DNA of 38,511 nt from assembly GCA_905479415.1 (NCBI GenBank), contig CAJQMK010000077.1, forward strand, positions 1 through 38,511. Direction: 5' to 3'. Source of the DNA: an uncultured Flavobacteriaceae bacterium. GTDB lineage: Bacteria > Bacteroidota > Bacteroidia > Flavobacteriales > Flavobacteriaceae. Below the pieces are notes generated by a model. The model saw only the letters and a program-made list of their open reading frames with translations. It ran no database searches and was not told the origin of the DNA. Below, one piece after another: positions 27,833-36,840 of the stretch (positions are counted from its first letter, which is position 1; each line of letters opens with the position of its first letter). Position numbers and translations under genes: made by a program.

Positions 27833-29236
27833 TTATAAATCTTGACTAACTCCAATTAAAGTAGCAGATGTACATTTTAAAATTTTTACTTTAACAAAAT
27901 CACCTATTTTATGTGATCCTTTAGGAAAAACAACCATCGTATTTTGCTCATTTCTTCCCGCCCAATGGGTGTTAGATTTTTTAGATTCTTTTTCTATCAA
28001 AACTTCCACTATTTTACCTATATACTGTTTAGTTCTATAATGACTGTGTGCTTGTTGCAAGTCTATTATCTGTTGTAATCTTATTTTTTTTACTGATTCT
28101 TTAACATTGTCATCAAATTTTTTTGCAGCATAAGTACCAGGTCTTTCAGAGTATTTAAACATGTATCCAAAATCATACTTCACTTCTCTCATTAAACTTA
28201 AAGTTTGTTTATGATCTATGTCACTTTCATTAGGAAATCCAGTAATCATATCATGAGAAATTCCGCAATTAGGTATAATGTCTTTAATATTTTTTATTAA
28301 GTTTAAGTATTCCTCTCTTGTATGCTGTCTATTCATTGACTTTAATATCGAATTACTTCCAGACTGAACAGGAAGATGAATGTAATTACATATGTTATCA
28401 TAATTTGCCATAGTTTTTATAACATCCAAACTCATGTCTTGAGGATTTGATGTTGAAAATCTAATTCTAAGTTTAGGGTATGCTTCTGCTACAAGTTTTA
28501 TAAGTTTAGAAAAATCAACAGATGTCTTTTTAATAAATTCATTAGCGTTTTTAAAATCTTTTTTTAATCCCCCACCATACCATAAGTAACTGTCTACATT
28601 CTGCCCCAGTAAAGTAATTTCTTTATAATTTGAATTATTTAATTCTTTGATTTCATCTAAAATACTTTTAGGATCTCTACTTCTTTCTCGTCCTCTTGTA
28701 AATGGAACTACACAAAAAGTACACATATTATCACATCCTCTTGTTATTGAAACAAAAGCTGTAACTCCGTTTGAAGAGAGTCTAACTGGACTAATATCTC
28801 CATATGTTTCTTCTTTAGATAAAATAACATTTACAGCATTTCTACCCTCATTAATTTCCTCTAAAAGATTAGGAATATCTTTATAGGCATCAGGACCAAC
28901 AACTAGGTCAACAATTTTTTCTTCATCTAAAAATTTACTTTTAAGTCTTTCAGCCATGCAGCCAAGGACTCCAACTTTTAAATTTTTATTTTTTCTTTTT
29001 AATTTATTAAAACTTTCAAGTCTCTTTCTTACTGTTAGTTCAGCTTTTTCTCTAATTGAGCATGTGTTAAGTAAAATTAAATCAGCGTCATTTAAATCGT
29101 TGGTAGAGTTGTAGCCTTCTTTAGAAACAATTGAGGCGACAACTTCACTGTCAGCAAAATTCATTTGACATCCGTAACTTTCTATATAAAACTTCTTAGA
29201 AACTTTTTTTTTATTTATTTTCAATCCAATACTCAT
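27833..29236 (-). CDS. miaB: tRNA-2-methylthio-N6-dimethylallyladenosine synthase MiaB
   Basis: MiaB adds a methylthio group to i6A37 of tRNAs reading UNN codons; tRNA-Phe, encoded at 25-97, and Leu tRNAs are potential substrates. The ATG at 29236 gives 467 residues; a TTG two codons upstream is possible. The UPF0004 domain carries cluster cysteines Cys22 (SYGCQMN), Cys58 (LNTCSIRE) and Cys92 (LGCMAE). The radical SAM motif is C167-x3-C171-x2-C174 (RGCDNMCTFC). A TRAM domain ends the protein. The upstream region has a good -7 element at 29264-29271. Confidence 0.95.
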   Translation of the reverse strand: MSIGLKINKKKVSKKFYIESYGCQMNFADSEVVASIVSKEGYNSTNDLNDADLILLNTCSIREKAELTVRKRLESFNKLKRKNKNLKVGVLGCMAERLKSKFLDEEKIVDLVVGPDAYKDIPNLLEEINEGRNAVNVILSKEETYGDISPVRLSSNGVTAFVSITRGCDNMCTFCVVPFTRGRERSRDPKSILDEIKELNNSNYKEITLLGQNVDSYLWYGGGLKKDFKNANEFIKKTSVDFSKLIKLVAEAYPKLRIRFSTSNPQDMSLDVIKTMANYDNICNYIHLPVQSGSNSILKSMNRQHTREEYLNLIKNIKDIIPNCGISHDMITGFPNESDIDHKQTLSLMREVKYDFGYMFKYSERPGTYAAKKFDDNVKESVKKIRLQQIIDLQQAHSHYRTKQYIGKIVEVLIEKESKKSNTHWAGRNEQNTMVVFPKGSHKIGDFVKVKILKCTSATLIGVSQDL

Positions 29237-29263
29237 AGTCAATTAATCTGTGTAAATTTTATG

Positions 29264-29271
29264 CAAATATA
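29264..29271 (-). promoter_or_regulatory. -7 element of the miaB promoter
   Basis: TATATTTG on the minus strand matches TAnnTTTG exactly, 28 bases before the miaB ATG. The spacer upstream is occupied by two tandem 10-bp repeats and a TGACA/TGTCA inverted repeat, described separately. A clear -33 element is not seen. Confidence 0.5.
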
Positions 29272-29292
29272 ACAATATGTGACAATATGTCA
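29272..29292. repeat. Tandem ACAATATGT repeat with TGACA-ATA-TGTCA palindrome
   Basis: The plus strand carries ACAATATGT twice at an exact 10-bp period (29272-29280 and 29282-29290). The second copy is part of the 13-base inverted repeat TGACAATATGTCA (29280-29292). It lies in the divergent miaB-topA region, next to the miaB -7 element, so it could be an operator. Confidence 0.55.
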
Positions 29293-29338
29293 GTATAAAT
29301 TTTAATCAAAAATATACTATTTATTAGTTGCTCTAAAT

Positions 29339-29366
29339 TTTGAATAAAAAAAAAAATATACTTTTG
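29339..29366 (+). promoter_or_regulatory. Promoter of topA
   Basis: TACTTTTG at 29359-29366 matches the TAnnTTTG -7 consensus. TTTG at 29339-29342 could be the -33 element, but the 16-base spacer is shorter than the usual 19-21. The element ends 21 bases before the topA ATG. Confidence 0.5.
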
Positions 29367-29387
29367 TGATCTCAAAATCAATTTTAA

Positions 29388-31859
29388 ATGTCTAAAAATT
29401 TAGTAATTGTTGAATCTCCTGCTAAGGCAAAAACTATAGAAAAATACCTTGGATCAGACTTTAAAGTATCCTCCAGTTATGGTCATATTTCTGATTTGCC
29501 ATCTAAAGAAATTGGGATTGATGTAGATAATGATTTTAAGCCAAAATATATCATTTCAACTGATAAAAAAGATATCGTAAAGCAATTAAAAAAACAGGCT
29601 TCCTCAGCAGATACCGTTTGGTTAGCTAGTGATGAAGATAGAGAAGGAGAGGCTATTGCATGGCATTTATTTGAAAGCTTAAAATTAGAAAAAGCAAAGA
29701 CTAAAAGAATCGTTTTTAGGGAAATTACCAAAAAAGCAATTTTAAATGCAATTGAAAATCCAAGAGAAATAAATTATGATTTAGTTAATGCTCAACAAGC
29801 AAGACGTATAATTGATAGATTAGTTGGATTTGAAATTTCTCCAATTTTATGGAGAAAAGTTAAAGGAGGTCTTTCTGCAGGAAGAGTTCAGTCTGTAGCT
29901 GTTAGATTATTAGTAGATAGAGAAAATGAGATAAATGATTTCGTCCCTGTCTCTTCGTTCAAAATCTCAGGAAAATTTTCTGATTCAAGTGATAATATTT
30001 TAGATGCTCAATTAACTGGAGTTTTTGGCTCTGAAGAAGAAGCTAAAAGTATTCTGGAAAAAAGTATAGATTCAAAATTTTTAATTTCATCTGTTGAAAA
30101 GAAACCGTTTAAAAAATCTTCATCAGCTCCATTTACTACTTCTACCTTGCAACAAGAGGCATCTAGAAAATTAGGATTTTCAGTAAGTCGAACAATGTCT
30201 GCAGCTCAAAGATTATATGAGTCTGGAAATATAACATACATGAGAACCGACAGTGTCAATCTTTCTGATGATGCTTTGAATGCCGCTGGAAAAGTTATAT
30301 CGAAGACTTACGGAGATAATTATCATAAAAGAAAAAAATTTTCAAATAAAAATAAAGGAGCACAAGAAGCTCATGAAGCCATAAGGCCTACCAATTTTGA
30401 AAATAGACAAGTTAATATGGAGTCTGATCAAATTAAATTATATAATTTAATTTGGCTTAGAACTATCGCTTCTCAAATGAGTGATGCAATCTTAGAAAGA
30501 ACCATTTTAAAAATATCATCTGACAAATACGAAAATCAGTTTACTTGTAAAGGTGAGATAATTCAATTTGACGGATTTTTAAAAGTTTATATTGAGGGAA
30601 TTGATAATAATGAAAATGAAGATTCTCAGGGATTGCTTCCAAATCTTCAAAGAGGGACTCGATTATCTGGTTACTCAATTACAGCAACTGAAAAGTTTAG
30701 CCGACCGCCATACCGATATTCTGAAGCTTCTTTGGTTAAGAAGTTAGAAGAATTAGGAATTGGACGCCCATCCACATACGCTCCAACAATTACAACTATT
30801 CAAAACAGAAAATATGTTGTAAAGGGTAGTTATGAGGGACATGAGAGAAATTATAGACAACTTTTCACTCAAAACAATGAAATAAAAACTTCTATATTAA
30901 CAGAAAATACAGGTTCTGACAAAGGAAAATTAGTGCCCACCGAAGTTGGAATGATTGTAACAGATTTTTTAGTTAATAACTTTCAAAATATTTTAAATTA
31001 TAATTTTACCGCCAGTGTTGAACAAGATTTTGATAAAATTGCCAACGGTGATATAGAATGGACTAGTATTTTAAAAGATTTTTATGGTCCGTTTCACTCT
31101 ACAGTTGAGGATGTACAACAAAATGCAACTAGAGAAACTGGAGAAAGAGTCCTTGGAGTTGATCCAGTGAGCGGAAGAAAGGTGAGTGTTAGACTTGGTA
31201 AATTTGGTCCGATGGCTCAAATTGGAACTGTTGATGAAGAAGAAAAACCAATATTCGCAGGGCTACTTCCAGATCAAAAAATAAGTAAAATTACTTTTGA
31301 AGAAACAATGCAGCTTTTTAAATTACCTTGTTATTTAGGTGATTTTGAAGATTTAAGCGTAGAATCGAATGCAGGTAGATTTGGACCATATGTCAAACAT
31401 AATAATGTATTTGTGTCTCTACCTAAAGGCTTAAGTCCTCTCGAAGTATCTTTGGAACAAGCTATCGAGCTGATTTTAGAAAAAAGAAGAATTGACGCTC
31501 CAATTGCTACTTATGAAGGTTATGATATAAGTAAAGGAAAAGGAAGGTTTGGTCCATTTATTAAATGGAACGGTTTGTTTATAAACGTTAATAAATCATA
31601 CGATTTTGATAATCTTAGTGAAAATGATTGTTTTGAATTAATTGAACTTAAAAAGAAAAAGGAAGCTGAAAAGCTATTAAAGGTTTGGGATGATCTTGGA
31701 ATTCGATTAGAAAAAGCTAGATGGGGAAGATTTAATTTAATAAAAGGAAAAGTTAAAGTAGAATTCCCTAAGGGTACAGATTTAGATAAATTTAATGAGA
31801 ATAATGTAGGTGATTACTTTAAAAAGAAAAAACCCAAAAAATCTAAGTCAAAGAAATAG
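29388..31859 (+). CDS. topA: DNA topoisomerase I
   Basis: TopA relaxes negative supercoils via a type IA mechanism. The 823-residue protein has the TOPRIM domain at the N-terminus (VESPAKAKTIEKYLG, and the metal-binding DEDREGEAIAWH near 83), and the catalytic Tyr284 in NITYMRTDS. The C-terminal third contains Toprim_C repeats (KFGPMAQIG, AGRFGPYVKHNN, GRFGPFIKWNG) and no zinc-finger cysteine pairs, as is common outside the proteobacteria. It ends in a lysine-rich tail (KKKKPKKSKSKK) that probably helps bind DNA. The next gene starts two bases after the stop. Confidence 0.97.
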   Translation: MSKNLVIVESPAKAKTIEKYLGSDFKVSSSYGHISDLPSKEIGIDVDNDFKPKYIISTDKKDIVKQLKKQASSADTVWLASDEDREGEAIAWHLFESLKLEKAKTKRIVFREITKKAILNAIENPREINYDLVNAQQARRIIDRLVGFEISPILWRKVKGGLSAGRVQSVAVRLLVDRENEINDFVPVSSFKISGKFSDSSDNILDAQLTGVFGSEEEAKSILEKSIDSKFLISSVEKKPFKKSSSAPFTTSTLQQEASRKLGFSVSRTMSAAQRLYESGNITYMRTDSVNLSDDALNAAGKVISKTYGDNYHKRKKFSNKNKGAQEAHEAIRPTNFENRQVNMESDQIKLYNLIWLRTIASQMSDAILERTILKISSDKYENQFTCKGEIIQFDGFLKVYIEGIDNNENEDSQGLLPNLQRGTRLSGYSITATEKFSRPPYRYSEASLVKKLEELGIGRPSTYAPTITTIQNRKYVVKGSYEGHERNYRQLFTQNNEIKTSILTENTGSDKGKLVPTEVGMIVTDFLVNNFQNILNYNFTASVEQDFDKIANGDIEWTSILKDFYGPFHSTVEDVQQNATRETGERVLGVDPVSGRKVSVRLGKFGPMAQIGTVDEEEKPIFAGLLPDQKISKITFEETMQLFKLPCYLGDFEDLSVESNAGRFGPYVKHNNVFVSLPKGLSPLEVSLEQAIELILEKRRIDAPIATYEGYDISKGKGRFGPFIKWNGLFINVNKSYDFDNLSENDCFELIELKKKKEAEKLLKVWDDLGIRLEKARWGRFNLIKGKVKVEFPKGTDLDKFNENNVGDYFKKKKPKKSKSKK

Positions 31860-31861
31860 TT

Positions 31862-33001
31862 ATGACTAGTGACTATTTATCTCCAATTAGTAAAAAACTT
31901 ATCGATTTTAAAAATAAACTTCCAAACGATAGTTTGGGAAAAAAAATTATTCTGTACAATATTAAGAAGTTTGATTACAACAAAATTGATATTGCTATTA
32001 TTGGAATAAAAGAATATAGGAACTCAGTTGAAGTAAAATCTAATTTTATTGATTTAGATGAATTTAGAAAAGAATTATATTCTCTCTACTATGGTGATTG
32101 GAATGTAAATATTTTAGATTTAGGGGATTTAATAAATGGAGATAATTATAATGATACATACTTCGCATTTAAGACAATAAGTGATGAGTTACTTAGGCAA
32201 AATGTTAAGTTAATTGTTGTAGGTGGGGGAAATGATTTTGCTTTTCCTTTATACCAATCTTTATCTAAAATTCATTCTAGTTTAAATATAAGTTCAGTTG
32301 ATAACAGGTTTGATTTTGGAAAAATTGATAAAGATTTTAATTCCAATTCATACATGTCTAAAATTATATTGGAAAAAAATAATAGTCTAAATCATTTTTG
32401 TAATATAGGTTATCAGACATTTTTAAATTCACAAGAAGAAATGGATTTATTAAATAATTTAAATTTTGAATTTCATAGAATTGGTAAAATAAACAGAGAT
32501 ATTCAAACAGTCGAACCACTGTTAAGGGAAACTCATTTATTATCCATTGATTTTAAGTCAATAAAAGCATCGGAATTAAATTTTGCTCATAATTTTCCTA
32601 ATGGATTTGAAGGTGATCATATATGTTCAATAAGCAGGTATGCGGGACTTAGTAATTCTGTTTCTGCAATTGGTTTCTTTGAACTTTTAAACAGTAGCAT
32701 TTCAAATTCTTTGCTTTCTCAGGCTATTTGGTATTTTGTTGAGGGTTTTTGCTTAAGAATTGAGGAAAATCCAAAATCTAAAAATTTTAAGGGTTACAAG
32801 TATAATGTGCTTTGTGAAGGAATTAATTTAAAATTTTATAACAGTGAATTATCACAAAAATGGTGGGTTGAGTTTTTAGATGATAAACAAGCTAACGCTA
32901 ATAATGAACTTATCCCATGTAGCAAAAAAGATTACTTAAAAGCTTGTGATGAGTTATTATCCGATCGCTTATTACTAGTACTAAGAAGAAATTTATTATA
33001 A
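31862..33001 (+). CDS. Arginase-fold protein with degenerate metal site
   Basis: The 379-residue protein has the arginase/agmatinase/formimidoylglutamase fold, but the metal-binding motifs are altered. GGGHD is replaced by GGGND (Asn124). The D-A-H-x-D motif reads D147-N-R149-F-D151, so the His is Arg. The third motif SxDxD reads S-I-D230-F-K232. Three of the six manganese ligands (His, His, Asp) are therefore missing. Normal hydrolase activity is unlikely; a binding or structural role is possible. There is no signal peptide. It starts two bases after topA, and gldK follows after 70 bp, so a connection with gliding is possible but unproven. Confidence 0.8.
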   Translation: MTSDYLSPISKKLIDFKNKLPNDSLGKKIILYNIKKFDYNKIDIAIIGIKEYRNSVEVKSNFIDLDEFRKELYSLYYGDWNVNILDLGDLINGDNYNDTYFAFKTISDELLRQNVKLIVVGGGNDFAFPLYQSLSKIHSSLNISSVDNRFDFGKIDKDFNSNSYMSKIILEKNNSLNHFCNIGYQTFLNSQEEMDLLNNLNFEFHRIGKINRDIQTVEPLLRETHLLSIDFKSIKASELNFAHNFPNGFEGDHICSISRYAGLSNSVSAIGFFELLNSSISNSLLSQAIWYFVEGFCLRIEENPKSKNFKGYKYNVLCEGINLKFYNSELSQKWWVEFLDDKQANANNELIPCSKKDYLKACDELLSDRLLLVLRRNLL

Positions 33002-33012
33002 TTGGTACGAAA

Positions 33013-33046
33013 TTTGAAGCACTTTTAAATAATATTATTAAATTTA
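33013..33046 (+). promoter_or_regulatory. Candidate promoter of gldKLMN
   Basis: TTTG at 33013-33016 and TAAATTTA at 33039-33046 (one mismatch from TAnnTTTG) are 22 bases apart. They lie in the 70-bp gap between the arginase-fold gene and gldK. This is a weak candidate; read-through from topA is an alternative. Confidence 0.3.
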
Positions 33047-33071
33047 TGGACTTGTAATATAAAAACAACTA

Positions 33072-34505
33072 GTGAAAAACATATTTAACCTCCTTTTTAT
33101 TGTCATATTTATAACAAGTTGTTCAAACAAAAATGATAGGGGTGAACTTGTGGGTGTTAAAGGAACGAAATTTTTCCCTGACAAACCCTCTGGAATGGTT
33201 CTAGTGCCAAGTGGTTCTTTTTTGATGGGTATGGCAGATGACGATATCGCTGGACTTCAAAACGCTCCGATAAGTACGGTTTCTATAAAAGCCTTTTTTA
33301 TGGACGAAACTGAAATTACTAATGGTGAATATAGACAATATGTAAATTGGGTAAAAGATTCTATAGTAAGGCAATCTCTTGCAGTTAGAGCGATTGAAGA
33401 AATTGGAGAATCCCCCTCCCAAGAAGATTTAGACAAAGAAAATAGTATAAATTCTTATTTTCCTTTATACCAACCAATTAGTGAAGTAAGTGATGATGAG
33501 AAAAACGGTTATGAGTTATACAGAGAACAAAATTCGTTTGGAATTAATCCCTATGATAAGAAAACATTTAATTTAAACTTCGACAATGATTTAATTTGGG
33601 AAAGAGAAGATTACCCTGATTTAGCTTATGCTGAAGTTATGGAAGGTCCAATTGAAGGTACGGGTTTTTATTTGCCAGAAGATGAGTCTTACAATGGAGA
33701 AAGAATATTTGACATAAAGAAAATTGTATACAACTACACTACTTTTGATGCTGCTGAGGCTATAAAATATCCTGACAGCGCAAGAAAAAATTTCTTTGTT
33801 CAAAAATCAATTCCTGTTTATCCTGACACAACTGCTTGGATTAAAGATTTTTCTTACAGCTACAACGAGCCTATGCATAATGATTACTTTTGGCACGATG
33901 CATATACCGATTATCCTGTGGTAGGTATTTCTTGGGAACAAGCTACTGCCTTTGCTCATTGGAGAACAATGTATAAAAACAATTATCAAAAGACATTAAA
34001 AAATAGTTCAAGAGTTGCTAGCTACAGGCTCCCAAGTGAGGCAGAATGGGAGTATGCAGCAAGAGGTGGACTAGAATCTGCAACATACCCGTGGGGTGGT
34101 CCATATACAATGGATTCAGAAGGATGTTTTTTAGCTAACTTTAAGCCTAACAGAGGAGATTATGCGGCTGATGAAGCTTTGTATACTGTAGAAGCAAAGT
34201 CATTTTGGCCCAATGATTATGGATTATATAATATGGCTGGAAATGTTTCAGAGTGGACCAGATCATCTTATGATAAAGGTGCTTATCAGTTTGATTCAGG
34301 ACTTAATCCAAATGTTACAGATACCATTAATTTAAGAAAAGTTATTAGAGGAGGATCGTGGAAAGATACTGCCTATTTTTTAAGGGTAAGTACAAGAGAT
34401 TATGAGTACAAAGATGAAAAAAGATCCTATATTGGTTTTAGAACTGTTCAGGACTACTTAGGTGAAGATGGTGGAGGTGATAGAAACCAAAATAAAATAT
34501 TTTAA
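33072..34505 (+). CDS. gldK: Type IX secretion/gliding lipoprotein GldK
   Basis: GldK (PorK in Porphyromonas) forms, with GldN, the periplasmic ring of the type IX secretion system under the outer membrane. The 477-residue protein has a lipoprotein signal with Cys17 (ITSC). The rest is a formylglycine-generating-enzyme-like (FGE/SUMF1) domain: MVLVPSGSFLMGM near 40, ETEITNGEYRQYV near 79, YRLPSEAEWEYAARGG near 318, GLYNMAGNVSEW near 383 and VIRGGSWKD near 417. The catalytic cysteines of true FGE are not apparent, matching a structural role. The start is GTG. Order gldK-L-M-N is standard. Confidence 0.95.
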   Translation: MKNIFNLLFIVIFITSCSNKNDRGELVGVKGTKFFPDKPSGMVLVPSGSFLMGMADDDIAGLQNAPISTVSIKAFFMDETEITNGEYRQYVNWVKDSIVRQSLAVRAIEEIGESPSQEDLDKENSINSYFPLYQPISEVSDDEKNGYELYREQNSFGINPYDKKTFNLNFDNDLIWEREDYPDLAYAEVMEGPIEGTGFYLPEDESYNGERIFDIKKIVYNYTTFDAAEAIKYPDSARKNFFVQKSIPVYPDTTAWIKDFSYSYNEPMHNDYFWHDAYTDYPVVGISWEQATAFAHWRTMYKNNYQKTLKNSSRVASYRLPSEAEWEYAARGGLESATYPWGGPYTMDSEGCFLANFKPNRGDYAADEALYTVEAKSFWPNDYGLYNMAGNVSEWTRSSYDKGAYQFDSGLNPNVTDTINLRKVIRGGSWKDTAYFLRVSTRDYEYKDEKRSYIGFRTVQDYLGEDGGGDRNQNKIF

Positions 34506-34557
34506 ACCATCTATTATAATGATGTTCTAATTTTTGAAATTAAATAATAAAAAAGCT

Positions 34558-35148
34558 ATGGCAAATAAAAGAAAAAAATTCATACCTGATAATTGGATTG
34601 AATTAATGTTTGGAATTGGTGCTTCTATTGTAATTATTGGAGCGTTATTAAAAATCACTCACAGTGATTTTATTTTCACAGGAAACACCTGGTTAACTGC
34701 AGGGCTTATAACTGAGGCAATAATTTTTTCTATTTCAGGTATTCAAGGTTTTATGACAGGAGATTCTTCAGTTGAAGATCCAGGTCTTCAAACAATTGAA
34801 GCTGAAACTCAATCATTACAACAAGCAGTTGATCAAACGGTCAGTGGATTAAGTTCTTTGAATAAAAATTTAACCGCTGCTACAGCTGCAACAGAATCTT
34901 TTTCTGTGCCAAATGATATTAGTGAAAATTTAAATAGCTACAATGATAATTTATCGTCTGCAGCTTCTAAACTTACTAGTATTAATGAATTGTACGATTC
35001 TTTAAATAAATCTTTAAGTGAAGTAAATTCTTCAACTTCTTCAATGAATATCCCCGAAGGTCTGGGTGACGAACTGAATAAAATGAAAGCAACTATCAAT
35101 GAGCTTAATGCTAAGTATTCTTCAATGCTTGAAGGAATGAATAAATAA
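34558..35148 (+). CDS. gldL: Type IX secretion/gliding motor protein GldL
   Basis: GldL (PorL) is the inner-membrane stator-like protein that, with GldM, uses the proton gradient to power T9SS and gliding. From the ATG at 34558 it has 196 residues; a TTG at 34534 would add eight. Two membrane helices (about 17-33 and 43-62) carry the charged residues important in the motor: Lys32 in GALLKITH and Glu53 in GLITEAIIF. The cytoplasmic C-terminal part is coiled-coil-like with repeating Ser/Leu/Asn (LQQAVDQTVSGL, NLNSYNDNL). gldM starts four bases after its stop. Confidence 0.95.
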   Translation: MANKRKKFIPDNWIELMFGIGASIVIIGALLKITHSDFIFTGNTWLTAGLITEAIIFSISGIQGFMTGDSSVEDPGLQTIEAETQSLQQAVDQTVSGLSSLNKNLTAATAATESFSVPNDISENLNSYNDNLSSAASKLTSINELYDSLNKSLSEVNSSTSSMNIPEGLGDELNKMKATINELNAKYSSMLEGMNK

Positions 35149-35151
35149 CAT

Positions 35152-36840
35152 ATGGCTGGAAAATCCGATACTAGACAGAAAATGATAAATATGATGTACC
35201 TCGTGTTTATTGCCATGCTTGCTTTAAATATTAGTAAAGAAGTTTTAGCAACTCTTGGTATTTTAAATGATGACCTAGAATCTTCGATTGTAGAACTAGA
35301 GTCATCCTCAAAAATAAATTACGATCAGATAAGTTCAAACTCTGATAATCTAGATTATAAAATTGCTGCGGAGATGGTAGGTAACGTAAAAAATGTTTCT
35401 GATGATTTTTACAACTTTATTCAAAATATTAAAGATTCTCTAATTAGTTCGGATGAAAATAGTTATTTAAAAGAGGTTAATGTAAAATCAAATAGAGATT
35501 CTATAATTGTTATGACGGATTATCAAATAATGGATAAGTCACAAACTCTTGACGATTATTTCTTTGTCGGTGATTTATATACAGAAAAAGGAGATTTGTT
35601 TCTCAATAAGTTTACTAATTATCCTTTTTCAATTAATGAAACTTTAGACCAAATAACTGATAAAGAATTAAATTCAGAAAAAGAAACTAAAATAAATTTT
35701 GAATTTGGTTCAATTAAAGATGATTTATCAAACAGATTTAAATATTCTGAAAAAGTTGTAACAAGTGAAGGAACAGAATCACCATTTCTGAACTATAATT
35801 TTCAAGGCTTTCCTATGATAGCTTCAATTTCAAAATTAACTAAGATCCAATCTGATATTCGTTATATTGAAAATAAAGTATTAACTCAAATATTAAATGC
35901 TGTTCAAAATAAGGGCCTTAATTTTAATACCTTTCAAACTCTTTTAGAAACTACTAAACCTGTTTACTATACAACTGATGTTATCGATGCGGCTGTAGTA
36001 ATGGGTAAAAAAGATGAAAGTTTTAAGCCTGACGGAGTAGATTTATTTATAAATGGAAAGTCTCTACGTTCTAGTGAATATAAGATTGAAAGTGGTAAGG
36101 TAGTTTTAAATAAAAAATTATCATCTCCGGGAACTTATGAGTTAACCGGAACAATAACTAAAAGAAACGCTGATAGTCAAGAACTAGTATCAATTCCAGT
36201 AAACCAAACTATCGTGGTTATTAAAGAGCCTAACTCAGCAGTAGTTTCTGCTGATAATATGAAAGTTTTCTATAGAGGTTTAAGAAACCCTTCTTCAATA
36301 TCTATTCCAGGCGTTACTGAGAGTTCCATTAGACCATCAAGTAATAATGGTGATTTTATAAAACTTAAAAGTGGTGGATGGGGTGCTGTTCCCACTAGTG
36401 ATTTTTCTAAAAAAACTATGAAAGTTTCTGTTTCTGGTGTTTTAAATGGTAAAAGAAAACAATTTGATGGGGGGGAGTTTAGAATTCTAGAGCCACCACC
36501 TGGACTTGGCTCTGTTAAGGTAAACGATAATTATTATAAGCCTACTCAGAATATTCCTAAGAGATATTTGTCTAATGGAATGATCACAGGCAACAAGCCA
36601 AAAGATTTTTTATACGACTTTGTCATAGAGGTTACTTCTTTTGATATTAAGGTTGGTAATTCACCTTCTAAGTCTGTAAAAGGTAATACTGCCAGAAATA
36701 ATTCAAAGGCTGTTGCTGATATAAATAGTCAGGGTAAAGGAACAGTTGTTAGAATATCAAACATAAAAGCTAATGCAAAAGATGGAGATTTTATAAATCC
36801 TAATTATATTGTAAATGATTTTATATTAATACTAGAATGA
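35152..36840 (+). CDS. gldM: Type IX secretion/gliding motor protein GldM
   Basis: GldM (PorM) spans the periplasm from the GldL motor to the GldKN ring. The 562-residue protein has the conserved N-terminus MAGKSDTRQKMINMMYLVFI with one membrane helix. Residues matching those needed for motor function are Arg8, Tyr16 and Glu30 (NISKEVL). The periplasmic part holds four beta/helical domains; the last ones contain GVNLFINGKSL-like (DGVDLFINGKSL) and FYRGLRNPSSISIPGV. It is about 45-50 residues longer than the best-known GldM/PorM, with the extra length probably spread over loops. It overlaps gldN by four bases (ATGA). Confidence 0.95.
   Translation: MAGKSDTRQKMINMMYLVFIAMLALNISKEVLATLGILNDDLESSIVELESSSKINYDQISSNSDNLDYKIAAEMVGNVKNVSDDFYNFIQNIKDSLISSDENSYLKEVNVKSNRDSIIVMTDYQIMDKSQTLDDYFFVGDLYTEKGDLFLNKFTNYPFSINETLDQITDKELNSEKETKINFEFGSIKDDLSNRFKYSEKVVTSEGTESPFLNYNFQGFPMIASISKLTKIQSDIRYIENKVLTQILNAVQNKGLNFNTFQTLLETTKPVYYTTDVIDAAVVMGKKDESFKPDGVDLFINGKSLRSSEYKIESGKVVLNKKLSSPGTYELTGTITKRNADSQELVSIPVNQTIVVIKEPNSAVVSADNMKVFYRGLRNPSSISIPGVTESSIRPSSNNGDFIKLKSGGWGAVPTSDFSKKTMKVSVSGVLNGKRKQFDGGEFRILEPPPGLGSVKVNDNYYKPTQNIPKRYLSNGMITGNKPKDFLYDFVIEVTSFDIKVGNSPSKSVKGNTARNNSKAVADINSQGKGTVVRISNIKANAKDGDFINPNYIVNDFILILE

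Noticed and set aside
33072-34505. GldK as an active formylglycine-generating enzyme
   Set aside because: The fold matches FGE, but the paired catalytic cysteines are not present, and the gldKLMN context indicates the structural T9SS component.
34938-35216. Open frame of 92 codons on the minus strand across the gldL-gldM junction
   Set aside because: It is antisense to two well-supported genes, has no family resemblance and arises from Ser/Leu-rich coiled-coil codons.
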